A stretch of 64,000 nt of DNA from Novispirillum itersonii subsp. itersonii ATCC 12639 (GTDB lineage: Bacteria; Pseudomonadota; Alphaproteobacteria; Rhodospirillales; Rhodospirillaceae). The notes under the pieces were generated by a model. That model did no database searches. It was given only the letters and a program-made list of their open reading frames with translations, and was not told the DNA's origin. Shown here in pieces: positions 42,297 to 51,851 of the stretch. The stretch lies in the NCBI RefSeq assembly GCF_000381985.1, contig NZ_KB907346.1, forward strand, positions 1-64,000, given 5' to 3'. Position numbers and translations under genes: made by a program. Positions within the stretch are counted from its first letter, which is position 1; each line of letters starts with the position of its first letter.

Positions 42297-42764
42297 ATGA
42301 CCAAACCGGTGAGACAGTTAACCTTGGGCCTTGTTGCCCACGACCGCTGCAAGCAGGCCCTCGCCGACTGGACACGGGAGCATCAGGATGCGCTGCGCCC
42401 CCATTGCCTGATTGCAACCGGCACTACGGCCCGGCTGCTGAGCGAAGCCGCCCCCGGGCTGTCAATCAGCGCTGTCCGCAGCGGTCCCCTCGGCGGTGAT
42501 CAGCAACTGGGGGCCATGATCGCCGAAGGCCGCCTTGACGGGTTAATCTTCCTGATTGATGCCATGACCCCACAGCCACATGACGTTGACATCAAGGCAC
42601 TGCTGCGGCTGTGCATTCTCTACGAAGTGCCCTTGGCGGTGAATTTGACCACGGCCACACTGCTGATCGGTAATGCCGACTTTCTGGCCGGAGCCCGCAC
42701 CCCGGCAGCCGACCCGGCCCCGCTGTACGCAGCCTATGCCAACCGGCCTCTGACCGCCCCCTGA
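42297..42764 (+). CDS. mgsA: Methylglyoxal synthase
   Basis: It converts dihydroxyacetone phosphate to methylglyoxal and phosphate, a bypass of lower glycolysis under phosphate limitation. It has 155 residues. The N-terminal LGLVAHDRCKQALADW and CLIATGTTARLLSE (phosphate-binding T-G-T-T) match the family. The catalytic Asp is in SGPLGGDQQLGAMIAEG, and the FLIDAMTPQPHDVDIKALLRLC segment is invariant in MgsA. AAAGG lies 11 nt upstream of ATG 42297. It has its own terminator. Confidence 0.95.
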   Translation: MTKPVRQLTLGLVAHDRCKQALADWTREHQDALRPHCLIATGTTARLLSEAAPGLSISAVRSGPLGGDQQLGAMIAEGRLDGLIFLIDAMTPQPHDVDIKALLRLCILYEVPLAVNLTTATLLIGNADFLAGARTPAADPAPLYAAYANRPLTAP

Positions 42765-42795
42765 GAACAGGCAATCCTTTAGGAAAATAAAACAG

Positions 42796-42828
42796 AAAAG
42801 GGCCTGACCACGGGGGTCAGGCCCTTTT
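42796..42828. terminator. Bidirectional terminator between mgsA and atpF
   Basis: A perfect 14-bp stem (42796-42809 with 42815-42828) with a 5-nt loop starts with AAAA and ends with TTTT. It can serve both the plus-strand mgsA and the minus-strand ATP synthase operon. Confidence 0.92.
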
Positions 42829-42874
42829 CTTAACTGGACGCTTCCCCATCAGACTGACAGAGAAAAATCCCGCA

Positions 42875-43408
42875 TCAGTGCAGCTTCTGGCCGACAACCT
42901 TAATGGCATCGTCGATCAGAGCCCCGGCCTTATCAGCCGCCATGTTGTCGGCAATCAGCTTGCCGGCAGTCTTGATGGCGATATCAACAGCCAGATTACG
43001 GACTTCGGCCAGAGCGGCCTGTTCCGCCTGAGCAATACGCTCAATGGCCTGCTGCTCGCGACGCTTCACGGCTTCTTCCAGCGCTTCGGCGGAGGTCCGC
43101 TTCAGACGCTCGGCTTCCTGCTCGGCGTGGGCGACAATGGCAGCAGCTTCCTGCAGGGCATCGCGCTGCTTGCGCTGGTAATCAGCCAGCAGAGCCTGCG
43201 CGTCTTCACGCAGCTTGCGGGCTTCGTCCAGCTTCGCTTTGATCTGGGCCGCACGGGTATCCAGACCGGCAACGATGGCACGCAGCACCGGGCGGAACGC
43301 CAGACCGACAACCACCACGAAGGCAGCAGCGACCCAGAACTCAGCCTGAGCATAAAACGGGCCGTGGTGAGCAGCCTCGCCAGCAGAGGCAAAAGCGGCG
43401 GAGATCAT
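42875..43408 (-). CDS. atpF: F0F1 ATP synthase subunit b
   Basis: The peripheral-stalk subunit b has 177 residues. One membrane helix near the N-terminus (about 24-44, FWVAAAFVVVVGLAFRPVL) is followed by a long charged coiled coil (about 50-165) rich in Ala, Glu and Lys. ATG 43408 is used because GGAG lies 6 nt upstream; it overlaps the stop of the b' gene (TGATG), so translation is coupled. It is the last gene of the F0 operon atpI-atpB-atpE-atpF2-atpF, as in other alphaproteobacteria. Confidence 0.93.
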   Translation of the reverse strand: MISAAFASAGEAAHHGPFYAQAEFWVAAAFVVVVGLAFRPVLRAIVAGLDTRAAQIKAKLDEARKLREDAQALLADYQRKQRDALQEAAAIVAHAEQEAERLKRTSAEALEEAVKRREQQAIERIAQAEQAALAEVRNLAVDIAIKTAGKLIADNMAADKAGALIDDAIKVVGQKLH

Positions 43409-43899
43409 CACGCGCTCTCCTTCATCACACCGGACACGGCCGCCTGAACGGTGGCTTCATCCGGGGACAGACCGGCCAGACGGGAAACAGCGGCAACAGC
43501 GGCACCACCGGCAATGTCACGCACCGAAGCCAGAGCTTCGTCACGGGCCTTACCGATACGCGCTTCACCCTGCTTGATCTGCTCGGCAAGGGCGGCATTC
43601 ACCGCCTTGTTGCGTTCGTCAGCAGCCTTGGCCATTTCGTCCTGCGCGACGCGCAGAACATCATGGGCCTTGGCACGGGCTTCAGCCAGAGCCTTCTCGT
43701 AGGAGCGGATCGCATCCTCGGTCTCGGCCTTAAGCTGGTGAGCGCGGTCGAGATCGTCCGCGATCAGTTTCTGGCGCTGCTCGAGCACTTCGCCCAGACG
43801 CGGAATCGCGAAGCGCGACACCACGATGAACAGCAGCACGAAGGTCACGGCCAGCCAGAACAGCTGGGACGCGAAAGTTGTAGGATCGAACTGAGGCAT
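43408..43899 (-). CDS. atpF2: F0F1 ATP synthase subunit b' (second peripheral-stalk subunit)
   Basis: The protein has 163 residues. It begins MPQFDPTTFASQLFWLAVTF, the standard b' start, with the membrane helix at about 12-32. A coiled coil follows (VLEQRQKLIADDLDRAHQLKAETEDAI). The b' form distinguishes photosynthetic and related alphaproteobacteria and cyanobacteria, which have one b and one b' instead of two b. GGAG is 6 nt from ATG 43899. It lies 253 bp after atpE, an interval that contains an 18-bp perfect palindrome. Confidence 0.93.
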   Translation of the reverse strand: MPQFDPTTFASQLFWLAVTFVLLFIVVSRFAIPRLGEVLEQRQKLIADDLDRAHQLKAETEDAIRSYEKALAEARAKAHDVLRVAQDEMAKAADERNKAVNAALAEQIKQGEARIGKARDEALASVRDIAGGAAVAAVSRLAGLSPDEATVQAAVSGVMKESA

Positions 43900-44047
43900 G
43901 GGCTCCGGGCTCCACGGCTAGTCGCGTCGGGGCCAGAACCGTACGTTCCGGGCGTTCAATCAGGTTATACCCCGATGAAGGACCCCGGAAGCGGCGTGTC
44001 CCGTCTGGCAAAAAGCCGACTGGATCGCTGTGTTCTGGAACAGTTGC

Positions 44048-44065
44048 AGGGAGACGCGTCTCCCT
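44048..44065. promoter_or_regulatory. 18-bp perfect palindrome in the atpE-atpF2 gap
   Basis: The sequence AGGGAGACGCGTCTCCCT reads the same on both strands. It lies in the 253-bp gap between atpE and the b' gene. It could be an mRNA processing or stabilising hairpin that sets the high c-subunit stoichiometry, or a protein-binding site. There is no T run, so it is not a classical terminator. Confidence 0.6.
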
Positions 44066-44152
44066 ACCCCCTTTTCAGGAACTTACCTGACCGCAGGGAT
44101 ACCGTTTGACAGGCATCCTCTGCGGTCAGTCAAGTCAGCGGATCGACGGCGA

Positions 44153-44380
44153 TTAGGCCGCGAACAGCAGGATCAGGGCGACGACCAGAGCGAACAGGGC
44201 GATAGCTTCGGTCACGGCGAAGCCGATCCAGCCATACAGTTCGACGCTGCTCTTCGCAGCCGGGTTACGGCCGACGGTGGCGATCAGGGAGGACCAGATG
44301 TTGCCCACGCCGATACCCGAACCGATCATCCCGATGGCGGCCAGACCAGCACCAATCATCTTCGCAGCAGCAGCTTCCAT
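44153..44380 (-). CDS. atpE: F0F1 ATP synthase subunit c
   Basis: The proteolipid of the rotor ring has 75 residues and two membrane helices joined by a polar loop. The first helix is Gly/Ala-rich (GAGLAAIGMIGSGIGVG), the loop has the conserved RNPAAK, and the second helix carries the ion-binding Glu in FAVTEAIALFALVVALIL. The Glu together with the absence of an Na+-site pattern indicates proton coupling. It is encoded between subunits a and b'. Confidence 0.97.
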   Translation of the reverse strand: MEAAAAKMIGAGLAAIGMIGSGIGVGNIWSSLIATVGRNPAAKSSVELYGWIGFAVTEAIALFALVVALILLFAA

Positions 44381-44465
44381 TTTTCTCTTCCTCTGGTGAA
44401 AAAGAACCGTTGAGAACTAACGATTACGTTGAAACAGACACCTCACCGTCCCGGCATTCCGGGGA

Positions 44466-45200
44466 TCAGTGCATGTTGATGGCGTCGTTCAGGTAAATAC
44501 AGGTCAGGATGGTGAACACATACGCCTGGAGTGCCCCGATGAAGAACTCCAGAACGGTGATGCCGGACACCACGGCGAACGGCACGATACCGCCGACAAC
44601 GCCGAGGGACACCACGAACCCTGCCAGCACCTTCAGCATGATGTGACCGACGGTCATGTTCGCAAACAGACGGACGGACAGGCTGAACGGACGGGACAGG
44701 TAGGAGATCAGCTCGATCGGGATCAGGATCGGAGCCGTCGCCAGCGGCGCCCCATGCGGGAAGAACATGTGCAGGTAGTGAAAACCATGACGGGCAAAGC
44801 CGATGATGGTCACACCCACGAAAATCAGCACCGCCATTGCCGCAGTCACCGCGATATGGCTGGTGAAGGTGAAGGAATACGGCAGCATGCCAAGCATGTT
44901 GCCGATGAAAACGAACACGAACAGGGTGAACACGAAGGGGAAATACTTCATGCCTTCCTTGCCGACGTTATCGCGGATCATGTTCGCGATAAAATCGAAC
45001 AAAACTTCACCGACAGCCTGCCAACGGCCCGGCACCACCGCCCGCTTACGGGTGGCGAGCCAGAAGAACACCGTGGCAACGAGCACCGCCGCGACCATCG
45101 CCGCCGACGAGTTGGTGAAAGTATAGAAGGGCAGAGCGCCACCCTCGTGGGCCACCGGAATGATCGGCTTTACCGCGAACTGCTCGACTGGACTGGCCAC
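44466..45200 (-). CDS. atpB: F0F1 ATP synthase subunit a
   Basis: The membrane stator has 244 residues and five to six helices. The essential Arg is in the SLSVRLFANMTVGHIML segment. The following helix contains the conserved ALQAYVFTILTCIYLNDAI end. The start is GTG 45200 with GAGGA 6 nt upstream (first residues MASPVEQFAVKPIIP); the longer open frame upstream is not protein-like. It follows atpI by 207 nt. Confidence 0.95.
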   Translation of the reverse strand: MASPVEQFAVKPIIPVAHEGGALPFYTFTNSSAAMVAAVLVATVFFWLATRKRAVVPGRWQAVGEVLFDFIANMIRDNVGKEGMKYFPFVFTLFVFVFIGNMLGMLPYSFTFTSHIAVTAAMAVLIFVGVTIIGFARHGFHYLHMFFPHGAPLATAPILIPIELISYLSRPFSLSVRLFANMTVGHIMLKVLAGFVVSLGVVGGIVPFAVVSGITVLEFFIGALQAYVFTILTCIYLNDAINMH

Positions 45201-45407
45201 CGTTCTTCCTCTTCCGTTATGCCCCGCCGCTGATCTTTGCCTGCGGCATCCGCCACAGGCGCCGCCTGCTGCGGAGCCCCTTCCGGGCACACCCCGAAGG
45301 GCATACCACTTAACCAAGGACCGCCCGCATCGTCAGGATGTCTCCTGCGGCACGGACGGACCGTTTTGACCCGCCTTCCTGCCCGGTTTCCCCGGTACGG
45401 TGCGGCG

Positions 45408-45785
45408 TTATTCTTTTGCGTCTCCGGAGCCTTGCTCCCGGCGACGCTTGCGCTCAACGGCCTGACCGAGTCCGACACTGTCGTCCAGTCCCTTGACCAC
45501 GCGGTAGACGTTCATCACCCCTGCCGCAGCGCCTAAAATCATCATCACAATCATCAGCCAGGGACGGGTCCCCAACCAATCATCGGCAGCCCAGCCCAAC
45601 GCAGTCCCCACCAGCGTGGTGGTCACCATCTCAATCCCGATGCGCGTCGCCAGACCCAGGCCGGAGATATTTTCCGGCCGGTTGCGTGCCACTTCGGGCT
45701 GATCCATCCCCGCGGCACTGCGGGCAGCGCGCAGGCGGGCATCGATCTCCGAGAGGTCAGAGGAGTTTTTGCGGTCGTTATCCAT
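45408..45785 (-). CDS. atpI: ATP synthase assembly protein AtpI/AtpZ
   Basis: The protein has 125 residues with a charged N-terminus. Two membrane helices (about 46-68 and 76-95) are separated by a short turn (DDWLGTRPW), and a basic tail follows. The GIEMVTTTLVGTALGWAADDWLGTRPWLMIVMMILGAAAGVMNVYR pattern is the AtpI/AtpZ signature; the protein assists c-ring assembly and possibly Mg2+/Ca2+ uptake. It is the first gene of the F0 operon and is preceded by a strong promoter. Confidence 0.92.
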   Translation of the reverse strand: MDNDRKNSSDLSEIDARLRAARSAAGMDQPEVARNRPENISGLGLATRIGIEMVTTTLVGTALGWAADDWLGTRPWLMIVMMILGAAAGVMNVYRVVKGLDDSVGLGQAVERKRRREQGSGDAKE

Positions 45786-45846
45786 GGAAAAAACGCCGTT
45801 TTCATCCCCTGCCAGACTTCAGCGGGCTCGCTGAAAAATCGGGCGC

Positions 45847-45875
45847 ACCATACGTTTTGCTCACCTGACTGTCAA
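45847..45875 (-). promoter_or_regulatory. Strong sigma-70 promoter of the F0 ATP synthase operon
   Basis: On the minus strand a consensus TTGACA (45870-45875) and TATGGT (45847-45852) are separated by exactly 17 nt. Transcription would start near 45840, about 55 nt upstream of the atpI start codon. Confidence 0.75.
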
Positions 45876-45990
45876 GCGCGAAAAGCCCGTCCCCGCAACC
45901 TCGCGAGCAACATATTTCCTTTATTTTTCAATAAACTAGACAACCAGAGACGCATCGACAGACAAAGAAATACCTACCCGCTCGGGCAGT

Positions 45991-48900
45991 TTACCCTACC
46001 TCACGCAGGGCTTCGGCCTCACGCAGGTTGACAGAAACCAGTTTAGAAACACCACGTTCCTGCATGGTGACACCGTACAGACGGTCCATCCGCGCCATTG
46101 TCATCCGGTGGTGAGTCACCACCAGAAAACGGGTACCCGACACATTGCTGCGGGTCAGTTCGTCCAGCATCGTACAGAATCGGTCAACGTTGGCATCATC
46201 CAGCGGGGCATCGACTTCATCAAGGACGCAGATCGGTGCCGGATTGACCAGAAAGACTGCAAACAGCAGCGCCAGTGCGGTCATTGCCTGCTCACCGCCC
46301 GACAGCAACGACAGAATCTGAAGGCGCTTCCCCGGCGGCGACGCATAAATTTCCAGACCGGCCTCCAGCGGATCATCACTTTCCGTCAGGGCAAGATGGG
46401 CGCGGCCACCGCCGAACAGGCGGGTGAACAGGCGACGGAAATGCACATCAACCTGCTCAAACGACGTCAGCAACCGCTGCCGACCTTCACGGTTGAGTTC
46501 ATTGATCCCCTGTCGCAGCCGGGCAATCGCTGCGGTCAGGTCGTCCCGTTCAGTCACCAGAGACGCCATCTGCGTGTCCAGCTCAGCGGTTTCCTGTTCC
46601 GCCCGCAGGTTGACCGGCCCCATCGCCTCACGGTCCCGGGTCAACCGGGCCAGCAGGGCTTCCAGCTCCGGCAGGGTATCCGGCAGCGGGGTGGCCTCAG
46701 CGCCTTCTGACGGAGCAGCCTGTGCAAGTGCGTGAGCCTCTGCCGGTGTGACCCCGAGTCGCTCTGTCAAAGCCGCAGCGGCCTGCTCAACCTGCTGCTG
46801 CCCCTGCTCCAGCAGGGCTTCCGCCCGAATCCGGGACTCGCGGGCCGTTGTGGCTGCCGTCGCCGCCTCCCGCGCTGCGCGGTCGCTGTCTCTGGCGGCC
46901 AGCTCTGCCTCAGCCAGACGGTCAGATGCGTCCTGAGCCGCCTCTGCCGCCTCTTCCTCCTGCGCGATCAGGGTAAAGCGCTGTTCCTCAAGAATCAGCG
47001 GCTGCTCATCGAGATCCTGCCGCTCTTCGTCCAATATGCTCTGACGGCGGTCAAAGTCTGCCATCAGGGCTGCACTCTCAACGGCACGGCGGTCCCAGTC
47101 GGCAAGATCACGGCGAATCGCATCGGTACGGCGCTGACGGTCCGCCGCATCGCGCCGAGCCCGGTCAAGCGTCGCCTGCGCTTCGGCCAGCCACTGCCGC
47201 TGCTCGCTCAACCGCACCCGGGCGTCCTCCGCCCGAATCCGCAGCTCTGCGGGGTCATCCAGAGATTCCAGCGCCAACAGGACAGCATCATGGTCCGACC
47301 GGGCGGCCTGAAGATCCGCCTCTGCCGTCTGCCGCTGGCCGTGCAGGGCCTCCCGGCGGGAGGCCAGAGCGGCGGCCCTGCGGACCTGTTCGGCGTGAAG
47401 CTTCCGCGCCGCAGTCAGGGCGGCGTCGGCATCACGCACCGCCCCGCGCGCCCGCTGCAAACGGGTGTCGGCTTCGGCCGCACGGTCCTGCCTCTCCGCC
47501 ACCGCCTGCTCAGCCCCGGCCAGATCAGAGGCCTCCAGTGCCAGCTCCCCTTCCAGCTCCTGCAGCCGGTTCCGGTGCTGAAGGCGCAGCGCCGCCGCAG
47601 ACGGTGCCCCGGCCCGCTGGACAAAGCCATCCCAGCGCCACAGATCCCCATCCGGCGAGACCAGACGTTGACCCGGCTTCAGACCGGGAAGCAGGGCCTG
47701 CCCACGCTCGGATGAAAACACCACCCCGATCTGACTGAGACGGCGACGCAGCTCTTCCGGCGCCTGCACATAGTCGCTCAACGGCTCCGCCTCTTCCGGC
47801 AGATCCGGCAGACCGGTCACCACCCGCCCGGCATCCAGCCACTGCCGGGGCGCCGGACCCTCGACCGGGGCGCTCAGGTCTTCGCCCAGCGCTGCCCCCA
47901 GCGCCTGTTCATACCCGGCCTCAACCTGCATCGAATCGAGAACCGGCGGCAGGCTTTGCCCTTTCCCGGCCGGGCCGCTGAGCACGGCCATCAGCCCCTG
48001 CACCTCAGCCTGCAGACGGGCATGGCGGGCGCTGACCTGCTGGTGACGGTCACGCGCCTGCGTCAGGGCATGCCGGGCGTTTTCCTGCGCCGCTTCTGCC
48101 TGCTCGAGATCCTCCCGCGTCCGCTCGACCGCTTCAGCGGCCTGTTCCTGCCGCATCTCGGCTTCAGCCAAAGCCTCGGTCTCGGTATCATCCCTCAGGA
48201 GGGCTGCTTCGGCGTCTTCCAGATCCTGAAGGCGCAGGCGCAGGCGCTCCAGCCGCACCCGTCCGTCGTCGATCTGCCGGGACAGCGCGGCCCGCTCCGC
48301 TTCCCGCGAAGCAACCTGTGCGGTCAGCGATGACACTTCGGCATCCAGGTCCTCAACGGTTTCCGCCAGCAGAGCAACCCGTTCAGCCGCAGCGGCCTCA
48401 ATTTCGCCCTCGCCCTCAGCCGCCAGAAGCAAATCATCCAGTTCGGCCCGCAGACGCTCTACCGTCGCCGCCGTGTCATCCGCCCGTGCCTGTTCCCGCA
48501 GACGGTCTTCTTTCAACTGGCGGAGACGCTGATCAAGCTGACCCCGGGCATCCTGCAGACGGCGCTCTTCCGCCCCCAGCTGTTCATGAGCCAGACGCAG
48601 GCGCTGCAGCCGGGCCCCGGCGGCGGCGGCGGCCTCGCGCAGCGGCGGCAGCGTTTCCGCCAGCTCCTCAGCCTGCCGCTGTGCCGCGCTGGCCCGCTCT
48701 TCCAGAGCCGCCACATCGACCAGAACCCGACGGCTGTCGCTGTCAGCATCCTGCAGGGCCTGCACCGCCCGCGCCCAACGGCGATACAGCAGCGCGGCCT
48801 CAGCCCGGCGAATCCCCTCGGACAACAGGCGGTAGCGCTGCGCCTGCCGGACCTGCCGCCGCAGAGAAGTCAGCTGGCTGTCCAACGCAGCCAGAACATC

Positions 48901-49488
48901 CTCAAGGCGCTGCAGATTCGCTTCTGCCGCCTTCAGACGGTTTTCCGCTTCATGGCGACGCGTATACAGACCACCGATCCCGGCGGCCTCTTCCAGAAGC
49001 GAACGGCGCTGTGACGGCTTGGAATTGATCAGGGTGCCAACCCGCCCCTGCGATACCATCGCCGTCGACCGGGCCCCGGTGGCGAGATCGGCAAACAGCA
49101 CCTGCACGTCGCGGGCCCGTACCTCCTTACCGTTCAGGCGATAGGCGGAGCCATCCCCCCGTTCGATCCGGCGGGTAATTTCCAGTTCATCGGCAATGTT
49201 AAACAGGCCCGGCGCCTGCCGGGCACTGTTATCAAGGCAGATGGTCACTTCTGCCATATTGCGGGGCGGACGGTGCGAAGTGCCGCCAAAGATGACGTCA
49301 TCCATTTCCCCGCCGCGCATCTGCTTGGCGGAGGTTTCCCCCATCGCCCAGCGCAGGGCTTCGACCAGATTGGACTTGCCACACCCGTTCGGCCCGACCA
49401 CGCCGGTCATGCCGGGTTCAATCAACAGCTCTGCCGGATCGACAAAGCTCTTGAACCCGGCAAGACGCAGTTTAGCAAAGTGAATCAC
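45991..49488 (-). CDS. smc: Chromosome segregation/condensation ATPase SMC
   Basis: The protein has 1165 residues, full length. The N-terminal ATPase half has Walker A GPNGCGKSN (residues 32-40). Two long coiled coils (about 165-500 and 660-1010), very rich in Ala, Arg, Glu and Leu, flank a hinge (about 515-635). The C-terminal half has the ABC signature LLSGGEQAMTALALLFAVF and Walker B ICVLDEVDAPLDDANVDRF. It compacts and segregates the chromosome with ScpA/ScpB. It lies directly downstream of a DsbA-like gene, a common alphaproteobacterial pair. Confidence 0.97.
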   Translation of the reverse strand: MIHFAKLRLAGFKSFVDPAELLIEPGMTGVVGPNGCGKSNLVEALRWAMGETSAKQMRGGEMDDVIFGGTSHRPPRNMAEVTICLDNSARQAPGLFNIADELEITRRIERGDGSAYRLNGKEVRARDVQVLFADLATGARSTAMVSQGRVGTLINSKPSQRRSLLEEAAGIGGLYTRRHEAENRLKAAEANLQRLEDVLAALDSQLTSLRRQVRQAQRYRLLSEGIRRAEAALLYRRWARAVQALQDADSDSRRVLVDVAALEERASAAQRQAEELAETLPPLREAAAAAGARLQRLRLAHEQLGAEERRLQDARGQLDQRLRQLKEDRLREQARADDTAATVERLRAELDDLLLAAEGEGEIEAAAAERVALLAETVEDLDAEVSSLTAQVASREAERAALSRQIDDGRVRLERLRLRLQDLEDAEAALLRDDTETEALAEAEMRQEQAAEAVERTREDLEQAEAAQENARHALTQARDRHQQVSARHARLQAEVQGLMAVLSGPAGKGQSLPPVLDSMQVEAGYEQALGAALGEDLSAPVEGPAPRQWLDAGRVVTGLPDLPEEAEPLSDYVQAPEELRRRLSQIGVVFSSERGQALLPGLKPGQRLVSPDGDLWRWDGFVQRAGAPSAAALRLQHRNRLQELEGELALEASDLAGAEQAVAERQDRAAEADTRLQRARGAVRDADAALTAARKLHAEQVRRAAALASRREALHGQRQTAEADLQAARSDHDAVLLALESLDDPAELRIRAEDARVRLSEQRQWLAEAQATLDRARRDAADRQRRTDAIRRDLADWDRRAVESAALMADFDRRQSILDEERQDLDEQPLILEEQRFTLIAQEEEAAEAAQDASDRLAEAELAARDSDRAAREAATAATTARESRIRAEALLEQGQQQVEQAAAALTERLGVTPAEAHALAQAAPSEGAEATPLPDTLPELEALLARLTRDREAMGPVNLRAEQETAELDTQMASLVTERDDLTAAIARLRQGINELNREGRQRLLTSFEQVDVHFRRLFTRLFGGGRAHLALTESDDPLEAGLEIYASPPGKRLQILSLLSGGEQAMTALALLFAVFLVNPAPICVLDEVDAPLDDANVDRFCTMLDELTRSNVSGTRFLVVTHHRMTMARMDRLYGVTMQERGVSKLVSVNLREAEALREVG

Positions 49489-49512
49489 GGGGCGGCGCGG
49501 TCCGGTACCGGC

Positions 49513-50172
49513 TTACTTCGGCAGCAGGCCGTCAATGATCTTCGAGAAAGCCGCGAAATCCCGGCTTCCGGCATACAGCTGCCCATCCACCACGAAAGAG
49601 GGGGTGGACTGGATCTTGAAGGTCTGCTGGGCAGAGGCCTGCACATCCTGAATCTGCTTGAACAGGTTTTCGTTCTGGAAGCAGGCCGTCAGGGTCTGGT
49701 CCGACATTCCGGCCAGACGGCCATACTGCTTCAGCGACTCCAGCGGGTTGCTAGCCCGTGCCCAGGTCTGCTGATTGCTGAACAGCACTTCCAGCAGACG
49801 GAAATACATCGGCTCCGGCGCACAGCGGGCCATCAGCGCCCCGCCAAGGGCCACCTGATCAAGCGGAAAATCACGCATCACCAGCTTGACCTTACCGGTG
49901 TCGATGTAGGTTTCCTTGATCTTCGGCAGCACTTCCTTATGGAAAGCGGCGCAGTGCGGGCAGGTCAGGGACGAATATTCATAGATCGTCACCGGGGCAT
50001 CAGCCTTGCCCAGCACCCGCTCCGGATAACCCGACGGCAGGGTAATGTCTTTTTCAGCCGCAAGGGCCGGAGCAGCCGCAAGGCTGACAGTGCCAACCGC
50101 AACACCGGCGGTCACAACGGTGGCGGCTGCCGACAAAGCAATACCGGCAATCAAACGACGCAGAGTCAACAC
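49513..50172 (-). CDS. DsbA-family thiol:disulfide oxidoreductase
   Basis: The protein has 219 residues. A signal peptide (about 1-38, ending APALA) directs it to the periplasm. The thioredoxin-fold domain has the redox motif CPHC in SLTCPHCAAFHKEVLP, and the cis-Pro loop is in STPSFVVDGQLY. It resembles the DsbA/ScsC/BdbD group rather than classical DsbA. The start is GTG 50172 with AGGAGA at 7 nt. It precedes smc by 24 nt on the same strand, so the two are probably one unit. Confidence 0.92.
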   Translation of the reverse strand: MLTLRRLIAGIALSAAATVVTAGVAVGTVSLAAAPALAAEKDITLPSGYPERVLGKADAPVTIYEYSSLTCPHCAAFHKEVLPKIKETYIDTGKVKLVMRDFPLDQVALGGALMARCAPEPMYFRLLEVLFSNQQTWARASNPLESLKQYGRLAGMSDQTLTACFQNENLFKQIQDVQASAQQTFKIQSTPSFVVDGQLYAGSRDFAAFSKIIDGLLPK

Positions 50173-50332
50173 GCGACAGTCTCCTGTAATTGCGCTCGCC
50201 GCCCCCCGCCCCTGCGGGCGACGGCCCTCTCCGCCCTTACCGTGTACCGACTGAATATCGGCTGAATACGGGCAGTCCAAAGCGCTACATACCCCGCCGC
50301 CGCCACTGCGGGCAAGGCCGAAGCGATGACGG

Positions 50333-50845
50333 TTATCCGAACAGGGCGTCGATCGACGACTGATCCATGGTGGTCGCTGTCTTAGCGGCCCCCCGTTCGC
50401 CACGCAGGCGGGCGTGGTCATAAAGACCTGCCATCTGCAGGGCACAATCCGTATTGGTCAGGATATTGGCGAACAGATCGGTGCCGTCATCCCAGTATCC
50501 GATCCCGCCGGTCAGGGTGCTGGCCGCCTCGGTGGCGGCATACAGCGTTTCCCGCACATTGGCGGCTTTCACCCGTTCAATGGCATCCGCTGGGGCAGGC
50601 TTACCCCGGAAGGCATAGCGCGCCAGCGTGATCAGGTCTCCGATCACCGCCGGATCGGGGAAGATCAGCTCCAGAACATGACGCATGTAGAACGTCTGCG
50701 CGTCCAGCCCCCCCGCACCGGGAACCTTGAAGGTGGATCCGATCCGCTGGCGGGCCCCCGGAGCAAACTCATCGGGATAAACCTCGGTCAGCGACACGTA
50801 AAAATCCGTGAACCGCCGGACGTAGGTTTCAAAACTCTCAGGCAA
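50333..50845 (-). CDS. Unrecognised protein with FliM-like (CheY-binding type) C-terminal motif
   Basis: The protein has 170 residues from a TTG start at 50845 with GGGGGA 5 nt upstream; an in-frame ATG at 50890 is an alternative with a weaker site. The body is mixed helical with no signal, membrane helix or metal motif, and I do not recognise it. The last nine residues, QSSIDALFG, match the C-terminus of the CheZ at 53.7 kb (QDDIDKLFG) and resemble the N-terminal SQxEIDALL motif by which FliM binds CheY. This suggests a chemotaxis or flagellar-motor role (inference). The neighbours are dsbA-smc and chvI. Confidence 0.75.
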   Translation of the reverse strand: MPESFETYVRRFTDFYVSLTEVYPDEFAPGARQRIGSTFKVPGAGGLDAQTFYMRHVLELIFPDPAVIGDLITLARYAFRGKPAPADAIERVKAANVRETLYAATEAASTLTGGIGYWDDGTDLFANILTNTDCALQMAGLYDHARLRGERGAAKTATTMDQSSIDALFG

Positions 50846-51118
50846 GGCTGTCCCCCAACAACGCGATACGCCCCATTGTGCCCGCCGCATCCACACCGGT
50901 AAACCGCTTTTGTCGCCTGTGGCGCACGCTTTGACCGGGGCTGTTCCCGCCGCGGGTGACAGGGGCTTGAGAAAACTGGCCGAAGCCAGACTGACTGCAC
51001 CCCACTTTTGCCACAAAGAAGGTTAGTCTAAGGTAAACTCTCTTCCTACAGGGCCTTTTATCCCTGCTGCCAGCACCGTGAACCGTTTTTCCCGTACCCT
51101 GTCTTCTGGAGCTTTCCG

Positions 51119-51826
51119 GTGAGTCATACCATTGCGTTGGTCGACGACGACCGCAACATCATCGCTTCGGTGTCCCTGCTGCTGGAAAGCGAAGGCTATT
51201 CCGTACGCTGTTACCATGACGGGTCAGAGGCCCTGCGCGGCCTGACGCAGGAACCGCCGGACATGGCGATCCTTGATATCAAGATGCCGCGAATGGATGG
51301 CATGGAGCTGCTGCAGCACCTGCGGAAAACCTCTGATTTGCCGGTGATCTTCCTGACCTCTAAAGATGATGAGGTCGATGAAGTGCTGGGGCTGCGGATG
51401 GGTGCGGACGACTACATCCGCAAGCCATTCTCGCAACGTCTGCTGCTGGAACGGATCCGGACCCTGCTGCGGCGGCTGGAAGCCCGCAAGGCCGACACCA
51501 CCCCGCCCTCGGCCCTGTCTGACACCGCACTGGTGCGCGGGGATCTGGTCCTCGACCCCGCCCGCCATCATGTGCAGTGGAAAGGCCGCACCGTTGACCT
51601 GACCGTCACCGAATTTCTGATCTTGCAGGGGCTGGCCCAGCGCCCCGGTCATGTCAAAAGCCGCGACCAGCTGATCGATATCGCATACGGGGAACACATT
51701 TATGTCGATGACCGCACCATCGACAGCCACATCAAGCGCCTGCGGAAGAAGCTGCGCGACACCGACTCCGAATTCAATGCCATCGAAACCCTCTACGGTC
51801 TGGGATACCGCTACAAGGACGCCTGA
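51119..51826 (+). CDS. chvI: Response regulator ChvI
   Basis: OmpR/PhoB-type regulator of 235 residues. The receiver domain (about 1-120) has acidic residues Asp9-Asp11, the phosphorylated Asp53 in [10 protein letters not shown] and the Lys in IRKPFS. A winged-helix DNA-binding domain follows (about 135-230, [25 protein letters not shown] and [17 protein letters not shown]). ChvI controls envelope, exopolysaccharide and acid responses in alphaproteobacteria. The start is GTG 51119 with TGGAG 7 nt upstream. chvG follows after 25 nt. Confidence 0.95.
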   Translation: MSHTIALVDDDRNIIASVSLLLESEGYSVRCYHDGSEALRGLTQEPPDMAILDIKMPRMDGMELLQHLRKTSDLPVIFLTSKDDEVDEVLGLRMGADDYIRKPFSQRLLLERIRTLLRRLEARKADTTPPSALSDTALVRGDLVLDPARHHVQWKGRTVDLTVTEFLILQGLAQRPGHVKSRDQLIDIAYGEHIYVDDRTIDSHIKRLRKKLRDTDSEFNAIETLYGLGYRYKDA

Positions 51827-51851
51827 GAGCGACTGACCGGGGAACAGGGGA

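Noticed and set aside
46732-47715. A plus-strand open frame inside smc
   Set aside because: It is the complement of the SMC coiled coil; composition (Leu/Arg/Gln repeats) is a shadow effect.
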